DNA of 64,000 bases from NCBI GenBank assembly GCA_016177775.1, contig JACOUQ010000005.1:1-64000 (forward strand), read 5' to 3'. A program made the position numbers and the translations under genes. This DNA comes from Geobacter sp. GTDB taxonomy: Bacteria > Desulfobacterota > Desulfuromonadia > Geobacterales > Geobacteraceae. Of the stretch, positions 8,214 to 15,757 are shown in pieces. The notes beneath the pieces are model-generated. The model searched no databases, was not told the origin of the DNA, and saw nothing but the letters and a program-made list of their open reading frames with translations. The number at the start of each line of letters is the position of its first letter. The stretch's first letter is position 1.

Positions 8214-9383
8214 ATGACACCGAAGGAAGAGTTCGCCCAGAGAATAGGACGCCTGCAGGAGGAACTGAAGGGGAAGGGGATCGACGGGGCGCTGATCGTC
8301 TGCCCGGTCGATATTTACTACTTCGCCGGGACCAGGCAGAATTCGGTGCTCTGGATACCGGCCGATGGTGAGCCACTCCTGCTGGTCCGAAAGAGCTTTT
8401 CGCGGGCCAGGGGCGAGGCTGCGGTTGCCGATGTCCGGCCATTCCCGTCGAGCAAGGAGTTCCCGAACCTGTTCGGCGAAGAGGTGAAGTCCGTGGGGCT
8501 CACCTACGATGTACTGCCGCTGCAGCAATACAACTTCTACGCCAAGCTCCTCGCGGGGCGCGAATTCGTCGACATCTCGGGGCTGAACCGTGAGCTCCGT
8601 TCGGTCAAGTCGTCCTGGGAGCTGGAGAGGATGCGCGAGAGCGGAGCCAGGCTCTGTGAGGTGTTCCGTCAGGTGCCCGAGTTCCTGCGGGCAGGGATGC
8701 GCGAGCTGGATCTGGCGGCCGAGTTCGAGTACAGGCTGAGAAAGGCGGGGAATGAAGGTTATGTGCGGATGCGCGCCTTCAATCAGGAGCTCTTCCAGGG
8801 GCTGGCTGTCTCGGCTGCCACCGCCGCCCAGCCCGGCTTCTTCGACGGTGCCGTCACTGGCAGGGGACTCTCCGCCGCCTCGCCTCACGGCGCCTCCACC
8901 GCGACGATCGATCCTGGTACGCCGGTCTTCATAGATTTCACCGGTGTCTTTAACGGTTACATCGTGGACATGACGCGGATATTCTGCATTGGCGCCCTGG
9001 ACCCCGAGTTCGTGCGGGCATACGAAACTGCGATCTCCATCCAGAAGTACCTGGTTGACAACCTGAAGCCCGGCGCCATCTGCGAGGAGCTTTTTCTTGC
9101 ATCGGCCGCCATGGCCGAGGATGCGGGCTTCGGCAGGAATTACATGGGCTCTCCGGGTGAGAATGCGCGGTTTGTCGGCCACGGCGTAGGGTTGGAGCTG
9201 GACGAGTTTCCGGTGCTGGCTCAGGGGTTCAAGGTACCACTGCGGGCGGGGCAGACCATCGCCATTGAGCCGAAGTTCGTAATCCCCGGCAAGGGGGTTG
9301 TCGGCATCGAGAATACTTTTGCTGTTAACGAAAAAGGAGGGATGAAGATCACCGACCTGCCGGACGAAATCGTCTACATATAA
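8214..9383 (+). CDS. M24-family metallopeptidase (Xaa-Pro aminopeptidase/creatinase-like)
   Basis: This 389-residue protein has an N-terminal creatinase-type domain (about 1-140) and a C-terminal pita-bread catalytic domain. The metal ligands are visible: two Asp in DFTGVFNGYIVDMTR, His in GHGVGLELDE, Glu in IEPKFV and Glu in GIENTF. The ATG at 8214 is preceded by GGAGGTGA at the right distance; upstream in-frame codons lie inside the palindromic repeat. Such enzymes usually remove N-terminal residues before proline. Why it sits between acyl-CoA genes is unclear; it may supply amino acids for catabolism. Confidence 0.85.
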   Translation: MTPKEEFAQRIGRLQEELKGKGIDGALIVCPVDIYYFAGTRQNSVLWIPADGEPLLLVRKSFSRARGEAAVADVRPFPSSKEFPNLFGEEVKSVGLTYDVLPLQQYNFYAKLLAGREFVDISGLNRELRSVKSSWELERMRESGARLCEVFRQVPEFLRAGMRELDLAAEFEYRLRKAGNEGYVRMRAFNQELFQGLAVSAATAAQPGFFDGAVTGRGLSAASPHGASTATIDPGTPVFIDFTGVFNGYIVDMTRIFCIGALDPEFVRAYETAISIQKYLVDNLKPGAICEELFLASAAMAEDAGFGRNYMGSPGENARFVGHGVGLELDEFPVLAQGFKVPLRAGQTIAIEPKFVIPGKGVVGIENTFAVNEKGGMKITDLPDEIVYI

Positions 9384-9399
9384 CCTCCCCAACCTCGCT

Positions 9400-9418
9400 C
9401 TCCCCCGTCAGGGGGGAG
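9400..9418. repeat. GC-rich palindromic intergenic repeat
   Basis: CTCCCCC-GTCA-GGGGGGAG lies shortly after the peptidase stop. It belongs to the same C/G-rich palindrome family as 8129-8151 and may also act as a transcription terminator stem, although no T-run follows. Confidence 0.5.
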
Positions 9419-9485
9419 GGCGATCAGAAGTGTATTAATGGAGTATTGGTAGATAGTCAAAAATATAAAATAGTGTTACGCGTAG

Positions 9486-9513
9486 TTGACATGAACGTAA
9501 ACTGTTGTATAAC
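9486..9513 (+). promoter_or_regulatory. Promoter with 16-bp MerR-type operator (site B), crotonase/activator operon
   Basis: TTGACATGAACGTAAA occupies 9486-9501; its left half is the -35 element TTGACA. A strong -10, TATAAC (9508-9513), follows 16 bases after the -35. It differs from the icmF operator only at one centre base. It drives the enoyl-CoA hydratase gene and, in operon, the sigma-54 activator. Confidence 0.7.
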
Positions 9514-9581
9514 TCATACGAAGCTGGTTGATCTCGCGGCTGAATAAGTAAATCTCTGTATTGATGAGAACGCTGTAATTT

Positions 9582-9591
9582 AACATCGTTT
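9582..9591 (+). promoter_or_regulatory. AACATCGTTT motif, copy 1
   Basis: This exact ten-base motif also occurs at 12297-12306 and 15445-15454, upstream of both sigma-54 promoters. Here it lies in the leader of the operon that encodes the sigma-54 activator. It is a candidate activator-binding element and could mediate autoregulation. No symmetry is obvious. Confidence 0.35.
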
Positions 9592-9615
9592 GATTGAAGA
9601 TGCTGAGGAGGATGG

Positions 9616-10428
9616 ATGTCTTTGCCGCGGCTGGTTGATTCGACTTTGGAGCTTTCGGAGCGAGTGGCGCTTCTTGCCTTTCGGCGCGACGACGTGCGCA
9701 ATGCCCTGACCGGTACAGGCCTGATCGACGATATCCTCTTGACCATCGACTGGGCCAACCGGACGCCGGATGTGTCGGTCCTGGTCCTCACCGGGGAGGG
9801 GGCGGCCTTTTCCAGCGGCGGGAACGTCAAGGAGATGCAAGCGCGACAGGGGATATTCGGTGGCTCGACCCTGGAGATTCAGGACCGGTACCGGCGGGGC
9901 ATCCAGCGGATACCCCTTGCCATGGAGCGGGCAGAGGTCCCCCTGATAGCGGCGGTAAACGGTCCGGCTATCGGCGCCGGATTCGACCTGGCATGCATGT
10001 GCGATCTGCGGCTCGGCTCGACAAAGGCCCTGGTGGGGGAGACCTTCATAAATCTCGGGATCATTCCCGGGGACGGCGGAGCCTGGTTCCTGCAGCGTCT
10101 TGTCGGTTATCAGCGGGCGGCGGAGCTCACCTTCACCGGCCGCCTGGTGGATGCGCAAGAGGCCCTGCGGCTCGGAATATTCCTGGAGCTGACCGAACCG
10201 GAGGGGCTTCTTCCCCGGGCGCTGGAGCTTGCCGCCCAGATCGCCGCCAAGCCCCCCCATGCGGTACGTATGACCAGGCGGCTCTTGAAGCACGCCCAAC
10301 GCGGGGAGCTTTCCGATTTTCTCGGCCTGTGCGCCTGCTTACAGGGGATGGCACACCATACCGAGGACCACATGGAGGCGATCAACGCCTTCCTGGAAAA
10401 ACGAACCCCCACCTATGCCGGAAAATGA
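9616..10428 (+). CDS. Enoyl-CoA hydratase/isomerase family protein
   Basis: This 270-residue crotonase-fold protein has an oxyanion-hole loop SSGGNVKEM and the helix NGPAIGAGFDLACMCD. The catalytic region is GETFINLGIIPGDGG, in which Glu stands at the usual first catalytic position and Asp replaces the common Ala/Gly near the second. AGGAGG precedes the ATG. It probably hydrates an unsaturated acyl-CoA of the branched-chain or fatty-acid route; the exact substrate cannot be inferred. It shares an operon with the sigma-54 activator 24 bases downstream and has an operator-containing promoter upstream. Confidence 0.85.
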   Translation: MSLPRLVDSTLELSERVALLAFRRDDVRNALTGTGLIDDILLTIDWANRTPDVSVLVLTGEGAAFSSGGNVKEMQARQGIFGGSTLEIQDRYRRGIQRIPLAMERAEVPLIAAVNGPAIGAGFDLACMCDLRLGSTKALVGETFINLGIIPGDGGAWFLQRLVGYQRAAELTFTGRLVDAQEALRLGIFLELTEPEGLLPRALELAAQIAAKPPHAVRMTRRLLKHAQRGELSDFLGLCACLQGMAHHTEDHMEAINAFLEKRTPTYAGK

Positions 10429-10452
10429 CCCGTATCAAGGAGAGAATATTTC

Positions 10453-12249
10453 ATGAATCCAGCGGTAAAGATAGGCACGTGCGGTGCGGTGCGGGATTTG
10501 CCGGCAGGGGCAGTCGGCTCGGGAATCGTCCGGCTGGATGCTGAACTTGGGGTCGTTTCACTGGACGAAACTGCTGGAGAGCTGATCGGAATCCCTCCCG
10601 ACACCCTGTTGGGCCGCAGGATCGGCGAGATCGTCGATCTCGCCAACCTGGGCAACCTCATGCACTCCGGCATCAGCTTCAGCAACCAGGCCATCGTGGT
10701 CGGGACCAGGAGTCTGGCCTGCGATTACGTGCCGATCGTGGAGGATGAAAGGATTGTCGGCGGTGTGATGTCGCTGAAAAAAGCGTTCCCCGAGGACCCC
10801 CCCGGCTCATCGGACGATCTCAAGGAACTCCTCCGTTCGGCCGGCGCATTCATGGACCTTGACTATCACGGCATCATAATTCTCGACCGCAACGGCATCG
10901 TCGTGATGGTCAACCAGGCCTTCGCCGAGGTGCTGGATACAACTCCCCAGGCCATGATCGGCAAGCATGTCCACCAGGCATATCCCAATTCCCAGCCTTC
11001 CCGTATGCCGGTGGTGATGGAAACCTGCAAGCCGGAGATCAGCACCCATTACATGAACGGCAAGGAGGTGTATGCCAGCCGCTTCCCCCTCGTCAGGGGG
11101 GGCAGGGTCATCGGCTGCATCGGGAAGATACTCTTTAAGGATGTTCGCGAGATTACGCTCCTGGCCAACAGGCTTCAGACCTCCCCGGAGGGTAAGGCTC
11201 CCGGCCGGGCCGTGGCGATGAAGGGTGCCATTTTCAAATACGACATCAACAGTATCGTCGGCCAGAGCAGGAAGATTGCCGAACTCAAGGAGGTCCTGCT
11301 CCGGGTGGCCCTGAAGAACTCCAACGTCCTGCTGCGGGGGGAAAGCGGGACCGGCAAGGAGCTTTTTGCCCATGCCATCCACGCTGCAAGCAACCGGCGT
11401 TATGCCCCGTTCATCAAGGTGAACTGCGCGGCCATTCCGGAGCACCTCCTGGAATCGGAGCTCTTTGGTTACGCGGAAGGTGCCTTCACCGGCGCAAGGA
11501 AGGGGGGGCAGCTCGGCAAGTTCGAGCAGGCCCACACCGGAACCATCTTTCTCGACGAAATCGGCGACATGCCGCTATCCATGCAGGTCAAGCTATTGCG
11601 GGTTCTGCAGGAGAGGGAGTTTGTCCCCCTGGGGGGGGCTGCTCCCAAGTCGGTTGACGTCAGGGTCGTGGCGGCAACCAACAGCAACCTGGAGGATCTG
11701 GTCAGGGAAGGAAAATTCCGGGAAGACCTTTACTACCGCCTCAACGTGGTGGCGCTCACCATCCCCTCTCTCCGGGAGCGGATGGAGGACATCTTTTCCA
11801 TAACCAAAAACTTCATCGACCAGTTCAATTTCGAATTTGATCTGCACGTCCAGGGGCTCGACGCCGAGGCGTGGGACATCATCCGGCGCTATGACTGGCC
11901 GGGCAATATCCGCGAGCTGCGAAACGTTATCGAAAGCGCCTTCAACGTGGCCACCGGGCCGCTCATCATGAGGGAGCATCTTCCCAGCCAGCTGTCCCGC
12001 TTTTCGTCCCGAGCCGGCGCGAAGGCAGAGCATGCCGCGGGGCAGGGGGTCGAGGATTACATCAGGGCCTCCATCGGCAAGAAGAATATCAACGAGATCA
12101 TGGACGACCTGGAGAAACTGCTTATCGTGAAGGCTCTTGATATCTGCAACGGCAACAAGCTCCAGGCAGCCCAGCTCCTGGGGATTTCCCGGCCCGGGCT
12201 CTACAAGAAGCTGCAGAAGCGGAGCGGAGAAGTCTGCACCCCGTATTGA
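10453..12249 (+). CDS. Sigma-54-dependent activator with PAS domains (PAS-AAA+-Fis)
   Basis: In this 598-residue protein, residues about 15-115 and 130-235 look like two PAS-type sensor domains (the second includes HGIIILDRNGIVVMVNQAFA). The AAA+ domain has Walker A GESGTGKE (296-303), GAFTGA (343-348) that contacts sigma-54, Walker B IFLDEIG, and the later RLNVVALTIPSLRER. A Fis-type helix-turn-helix closes the protein (AAQLLGISRPGLYKKL). AAGGAG precedes the ATG. No receiver domain is present, so it probably senses a small molecule directly. The two sigma-54 promoters found at 12618 and 15641 are its likely targets. Confidence 0.93.
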   Translation: MNPAVKIGTCGAVRDLPAGAVGSGIVRLDAELGVVSLDETAGELIGIPPDTLLGRRIGEIVDLANLGNLMHSGISFSNQAIVVGTRSLACDYVPIVEDERIVGGVMSLKKAFPEDPPGSSDDLKELLRSAGAFMDLDYHGIIILDRNGIVVMVNQAFAEVLDTTPQAMIGKHVHQAYPNSQPSRMPVVMETCKPEISTHYMNGKEVYASRFPLVRGGRVIGCIGKILFKDVREITLLANRLQTSPEGKAPGRAVAMKGAIFKYDINSIVGQSRKIAELKEVLLRVALKNSNVLLRGESGTGKELFAHAIHAASNRRYAPFIKVNCAAIPEHLLESELFGYAEGAFTGARKGGQLGKFEQAHTGTIFLDEIGDMPLSMQVKLLRVLQEREFVPLGGAAPKSVDVRVVAATNSNLEDLVREGKFREDLYYRLNVVALTIPSLRERMEDIFSITKNFIDQFNFEFDLHVQGLDAEAWDIIRRYDWPGNIRELRNVIESAFNVATGPLIMREHLPSQLSRFSSRAGAKAEHAAGQGVEDYIRASIGKKNINEIMDDLEKLLIVKALDICNGNKLQAAQLLGISRPGLYKKLQKRSGEVCTPY

Positions 12250-12607
12250 CAGTGTATAAACCCCCTCCTACCCTCGCAGGTAATCCTCACATCGTTAACA
12301 TCGTTTTATTTCATCGCCATGAGACCGGTTAGGCTTCAATAGTTGTGCCTTGGAAAATTGTTGCCGCTGCTCTTGTAAGATCCCACAGTATGTAAACGGA
12401 TGTATAACCTGTCAATCAATGTAACAGTGTTATAGAAGTGTTCCTGGCAAAGGTTTGGAAGGAATGTGCCCACAACGTGCCGGTGAGTGTCTATTCCGGT
12501 AAACACACTCTTCTCGCCCCCATATGTCCATAGCCTAGTGTTTCGGTATGAAATATCCGAACAAATGCCGATAGTTAGTCGTGAAAGGTATTTGATTTTA
12601 CACTGAC
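12250..12607. other. Long intergenic region upstream of a sigma-54 promoter
   Basis: No gene is seen here. It holds AACATCGTTT (12297-12306, preceded by a partial direct repeat ACATCGTTA), a perfect 11-bp palindrome TAACAGTGTTA (12422-12432) and GAGTGT/ACACTC (12485-12510). These are candidate enhancer sites for the upstream sigma-54 activator. No T-rich hairpin terminator for the activator gene was recognised. Confidence 0.4.
12297..12306 (+). promoter_or_regulatory. AACATCGTTT motif, copy 2
   Basis: This copy lies about 320 bases upstream of the sigma-54 promoter of the symporter operon, within the range of enhancer sites. The same ten bases occur at 9582 and 15445. Confidence 0.35.
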
Positions 12608-12648
12608 AAACAATGTTTGGCATTTTGCTTGCTTTCCATTTACGTAAA
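12608..12648 (+). promoter_or_regulatory. Sigma-54 promoter of the symporter operon with operator at +1 (site F)
   Basis: TGGCAT (-24) and TTGCTT (-12) at 12618-12634 have GG and GC spaced exactly as sigma-54 requires. An 11-bp palindrome AAACAATGTTT (12608-12618) abuts the -24 element. Immediately after the -12 element, TTTCCATTTACGTAAA (12633-12648) matches the 16-bp MerR-type operator with few changes. Its palindromic core TTTACGTAAA is centred on the predicted start near 12644. A nearly identical arrangement is found at 15631-15671. Confidence 0.75.
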
Positions 12649-12691
12649 ACCCAAGTCTGTGCTTTTCATCAGAGGGTGGCAAAGCAGGGGG

Positions 12692-12850
12692 GCGGTGCGG
12701 GATTACGCTGGGAAGGTGGTGTGCGCCCTGACCGTGCTCGGGCCTTCCTTCAGGATGCTGGCTGGCCGAATTGAATACGAAATCGTTCCATCCCTGGTGG
12801 AGGGGGCCGAACTCCTCTCGATGAAATTCGGCTATGCAAAGGCGGCCTGA
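12692..12850 (+). pseudogene. Remnant of an IclR-family regulator (C-terminal fragment)
   Basis: The frame ending at the TGA 12848-12850 reads AVRDYAGKVVCALTVLGPSF and then ends VEGAELLSMKFGY plus four residues. This matches the C-terminal effector-domain end of IclR regulators (VRDxxGxVVAALSVxGP, then LxxxAxxLSxxLGY). No N-terminal part, start or ribosome binding site accompanies it, and it lies inside the leader of the symporter mRNA. It is most simply a decayed regulator gene left between the promoter and the symporter genes. Confidence 0.65.
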
Positions 12851-12927
12851 AAGGAGGTCCGGGATCGGCTTGAAGTGAATGAATGAGACCTTTAGGGTTC
12901 CAATCCACAAGAAAAGGAGTGTCGATC

Positions 12928-13236
12928 ATGGCAGAAACTCAGTGCAACTGGTCGGAGATAGCCAAGAGTCCCCTCTTCGTTGAACTCCACCGGAAAAAGA
13001 TCGTTTTCCTGTACGGCTGGTGGGCATTTTCCGCAGGATGTTATTTCCTTCTCCTCCTTGGAGCAGGATACACCCCCGGCCTCTTCGGCATCGAGGTGAT
13101 CGGCAATATCAATGTCGGGTATCTCTTTGCCCTTGCCCAGTTCGTCATAACCTTCGGAATCGCCATCCACTACGGCAGGGTTGCCGACAGGGACTTCGAC
13201 CGGCTGACCCGGGAGCTTGTTGAGCAAATCAAATAG
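12928..13236 (+). CDS. DUF485 inner-membrane protein, partner of the symporter (YjcH-like)
   Basis: This 102-residue protein of the DUF485 family has a conserved front (SPLFVELHRKKIVF) and two hydrophobic segments (WWAFSAGCYFLLLLGAG and VGYLFALAQFVITFGIAI). DUF485 proteins such as YjcH are encoded directly upstream of acetate permeases (ActP) and are thought to assist them. The ATG at 12928 follows AAAAGGAG at good spacing; an earlier in-frame codon lacks one. The symporter begins 12 bases after its stop. Confidence 0.88.
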   Translation: MAETQCNWSEIAKSPLFVELHRKKIVFLYGWWAFSAGCYFLLLLGAGYTPGLFGIEVIGNINVGYLFALAQFVITFGIAIHYGRVADRDFDRLTRELVEQIK

Positions 13237-13248
13237 GGGGAGTGATCT

Positions 13249-15210
13249 ATGAAAAATTCAGTTACAGCCTTTCTTCTCGCGCTTTCCCTGGGCGGATTCG
13301 CCCACGCCGCCGAACCGGCGAAGGCGCCTTCCGTTCAGCAGGCCCCGTCAGCCGTGACCGCGTCCGCACAGCAGAGCACGCCACCGGCAGCCGCCATGGT
13401 TGTTCCTGCCGGCGCGGCCAAAAGCGCCGCTCCGGCCAAGGTCAAGACCAACAAGGCGATCACCCTCAGCATGTTCGCCTTGATCATCCTCTCAACCTTG
13501 GGGGTTGTAGTCTGGGCGGCGAAAAAGACCCAGACCGCCGCCGACTACTACACCGCCGGAGGCGGGATCAGCGGTCTCCAGAACGGCTGGGCCATCACCG
13601 GCGACGTGGTCTCTGCCGCCTCGTTCCTCGGGATGTCGGGCCTCATTTCCCTCTACGGAATCGATGGCTTCATGTACTCCACCGGGCCGATTCTCGGCTT
13701 CGTAACCATCCTGCTCCTCATGGCCGAGCCTCTGCGAAACGCCGGGAAGTACACCATGGGGGACATCCTCTGTTTCCGTGCCTCCGCGAAGCCGGTCCGG
13801 GCCGCGGCTGCCATCTCCACAGTGGCGGTCTCCACCTTCTACCTCCTCGCCCAGATGGTCGGGGCAGGGAAGCTGATGCAGCTTCTCCTGGACATACCGT
13901 ACAAGGCCGCAGTCATCGGCGTCGGCACCCTGCTGATCGTCTATGTCGTTTTCGGCGGCATGAAGGCGACCACCTGGGTGCAGATCATCAAGGCGGCGCT
14001 GCTGCTGACAGCGGCGGTGCTGCTGTCGCTTCTGGTGGCGATCAAGTCGGGGATGAACCCGCTCCGCTTCTTCGCCGACGTCGTGAACAACGCCGCCATC
14101 CAGGACCATGTGCGGATGGGGGTCCTGAAGCACCCGCTGCCCGAGGCCGGTTTAGACTACGGCAAGCGGTTCCTGCAACCGGGGCTCTTCCTGAAGAACC
14201 CCCTCGACCAGGTTTCGCTGGGTCTGGCCTGGGTCCTCGGCGCCGCCGGCCTTCCTCACATCATGATGCGCTTCTTCACGGTCCCCAATGCCAGGGAGGC
14301 CCGCAAGTCAATCCGGATCGCCGTCTTCCTCATGGGGGCCTTCTTTATCCTGACCACCTTCCTCGGCTTCGGCGCCGCCATCCACATCACCCCGCAGAAA
14401 ATTGCGGCCATGGACAAGGGGGGGAACATGGCCACACTGCTCCTGGCGCAGGTCATGGGCGGGGGTGAAGGGTCCATCGGCGGCGACCTGTTCCTTGCCT
14501 TCGTCTGCGCGGTGGCGTTCGCCACTATTCTGGCGGTGGTCTCAGGTCTGGTGCTCGCTTGCTCCGCGGCCATCGCCCACGACATCTACGTCAATATCAT
14601 CAAGGACGGCAAGGCCAACCAGCGGGAGCAGGTCGTGACCGCCCGGGTCACCTCGCTCGTGGTCGGCGCCCTCGCCATCTGGATGGGGATCGCCGCCGAG
14701 AAGGAGAACATCGTCGCCCTGGTGGCCCTCGCCTTTGCGGTGGCCGCATCCGGCAACTTCCCGGTGATAATCCTCTCCCTCTTCTGGAGGAAATTCAATA
14801 CGGCCGGGATCGTCTCCGGGATCGTGGTCGGCACCATCGCCGCCATCGGCCTCGTGCTGGTCTCTCCCAACATGACCTATCCGAAGAAGATCGCGGCTGA
14901 CGCGAGAAAGATCGTAGATACGCTGGAGAAGAAGCAGGCGGCTGGCGAGGCCTTGGCCGAGAAGGACCAGAAGGCACTGGAGAAGGCCCGGACCGATTAT
15001 GCCAAGAACAAGGACGGAAAGTCGATCATGGGACTTGACGCCCCGCTCTTCCCGCTCAAGAACCCCGGCATCGTCTCTATCCCCCTCGGGTTCCTGGCGG
15101 CGATCATCGGATGCCTCGCCTTCCGCGACCGGAGGGCCGAAGACATGTTCGACGAGATCTACGTCCGGCAGAATACCGGTATCGGCATCGCCAATGCAAT
15201 CGATCACTAG
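13249..15210 (+). CDS. Sodium:solute symporter, ActP-like short-chain acid permease
   Basis: This 653-residue protein opens with a signal-like peptide (to about residue 20, ending AHA) and an Ala/Pro/Lys-rich stretch to about residue 66. Around thirteen transmembrane helices of the SSS family follow, including DYYTAGGGISGLQNGWAITG and the GLPHIMMRFFTVPN loop. Homologues carry acetate and other small carboxylates with sodium. It is about 100 residues longer than E. coli ActP; the extra length includes a charged, probably coiled-coil insert around residues 545-590 (KKIAADARKIVDTLEKK). Genomic context suggests uptake of acetate or of the branched or straight short-chain acids oxidised by the neighbouring genes. 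Confidence 0.87.
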   Translation: MKNSVTAFLLALSLGGFAHAAEPAKAPSVQQAPSAVTASAQQSTPPAAAMVVPAGAAKSAAPAKVKTNKAITLSMFALIILSTLGVVVWAAKKTQTAADYYTAGGGISGLQNGWAITGDVVSAASFLGMSGLISLYGIDGFMYSTGPILGFVTILLLMAEPLRNAGKYTMGDILCFRASAKPVRAAAAISTVAVSTFYLLAQMVGAGKLMQLLLDIPYKAAVIGVGTLLIVYVVFGGMKATTWVQIIKAALLLTAAVLLSLLVAIKSGMNPLRFFADVVNNAAIQDHVRMGVLKHPLPEAGLDYGKRFLQPGLFLKNPLDQVSLGLAWVLGAAGLPHIMMRFFTVPNAREARKSIRIAVFLMGAFFILTTFLGFGAAIHITPQKIAAMDKGGNMATLLLAQVMGGGEGSIGGDLFLAFVCAVAFATILAVVSGLVLACSAAIAHDIYVNIIKDGKANQREQVVTARVTSLVVGALAIWMGIAAEKENIVALVALAFAVAASGNFPVIILSLFWRKFNTAGIVSGIVVGTIAAIGLVLVSPNMTYPKKIAADARKIVDTLEKKQAAGEALAEKDQKALEKARTDYAKNKDGKSIMGLDAPLFPLKNPGIVSIPLGFLAAIIGCLAFRDRRAEDMFDEIYVRQNTGIGIANAIDH

Positions 15211-15319
15211 CCTGGCAGAATCGTCAGCAAGCTGGTCATTACTCTCAGATCGCGCTGCAGATTGCTGACAAACAGTTAACACCAAAATTAATACTGTTAA
15301 AAAATAAAGACCAAATAGC

Positions 15320-15357
15320 AATGCGCGTTGACGTAGTCTTATCAGCGCGCATTTTTT
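15320..15357 (+). terminator. Rho-independent terminator of the symporter operon
   Basis: AATGCGCGTTGA (15320-15331) pairs with TCAGCGCGCATT (15342-15353), with one G-U pair. The loop has ten bases and a T-run follows (15352-15357). Confidence 0.8.
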
Positions 15358-15630
15358 ATTTCATAATACTTTGCATGTAGAAACAAGAGGTCTAACATTA
15401 TGAAAGGTTTGTGTATACGAACGAATAAAACTGTAAAATAACGCAACATCGTTTATTCAAGGCGTATTTCAGAGGCATCCACCATAGTTGCACATTCGTA
15501 CGACAACTATTGTCTACTTTTGGAGACAGTACCTCATTCTTCCCTACGGAGTATCCCACCGGTTGCAATCGACTCAAAACATCACAAATACAGTAATATG
15601 CGAGCGCAAAGTCAGATAAATTACTATTAC
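15358..15630. other. Intergenic region upstream of the liu sigma-54 promoter
   Basis: No gene is seen. It contains AACATCGTTT (15445-15454), the near-palindrome GACAACTATTGTC (15502-15514) and TGTCT/AGACA arms (15511-15528). These are candidate binding sites for the sigma-54 activator. Confidence 0.4.
15445..15454 (+). promoter_or_regulatory. AACATCGTTT motif, copy 3
   Basis: It lies about 200 bases upstream of the sigma-54 promoter of the leucine operon. The motif is shared exactly with 9582 and 12297. Confidence 0.35.
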
Positions 15631-15671
15631 AAACAGTGTTTGGCATCAGGGTTGCTTTACCTTTCCGTAAA
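15631..15671 (+). promoter_or_regulatory. Sigma-54 promoter of the leucine/isovalerate operon with operator at +1 (site G)
   Basis: TGGCAT-CAGGG-TTGCTT at 15641-15657 has correct sigma-54 spacing. The palindrome AAACAGTGTTT (15631-15641) overlaps the -24 element, as at the symporter promoter. TTTACCTTTCCGTAAA (15656-15671) lies across the predicted start near 15667 and fits the 16-bp MerR-type dyad with two mismatches. A stem-loop TGGCGGAG/CTCCGCCA (15679-15700) lies early in the leader of the mRNA. Confidence 0.75.
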
Positions 15672-15757
15672 TAGTATTTGGCGGAGACCGAGCTCCGCCA
15701 TTCTCCGTAGGCCTCGAACGGGGCAGTTTTCAAAAACCATGCAAGGGGGATTTAACG

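Noticed and set aside
8010-9392. 460-codon minus-strand frame opposite the M24 peptidase
   Set aside because: Antisense shadow; the plus-strand peptidase has complete metal-binding motifs and a good ribosome binding site.
12617-12691. Upstream part of the frame containing the IclR-like fragment
   Set aside because: It begins inside the sigma-54 promoter and cannot be translated from that transcript; only the 12692-12850 part resembles a protein.
13242-14468. 408-codon plus-strand frame overlapping the symporter
   Set aside because: Arg/Gly/His-rich out-of-frame reading of the symporter gene.
15328-15334. TTGACGT half-site
   Set aside because: It lies in the stem and loop of the symporter terminator and has no matching second half.
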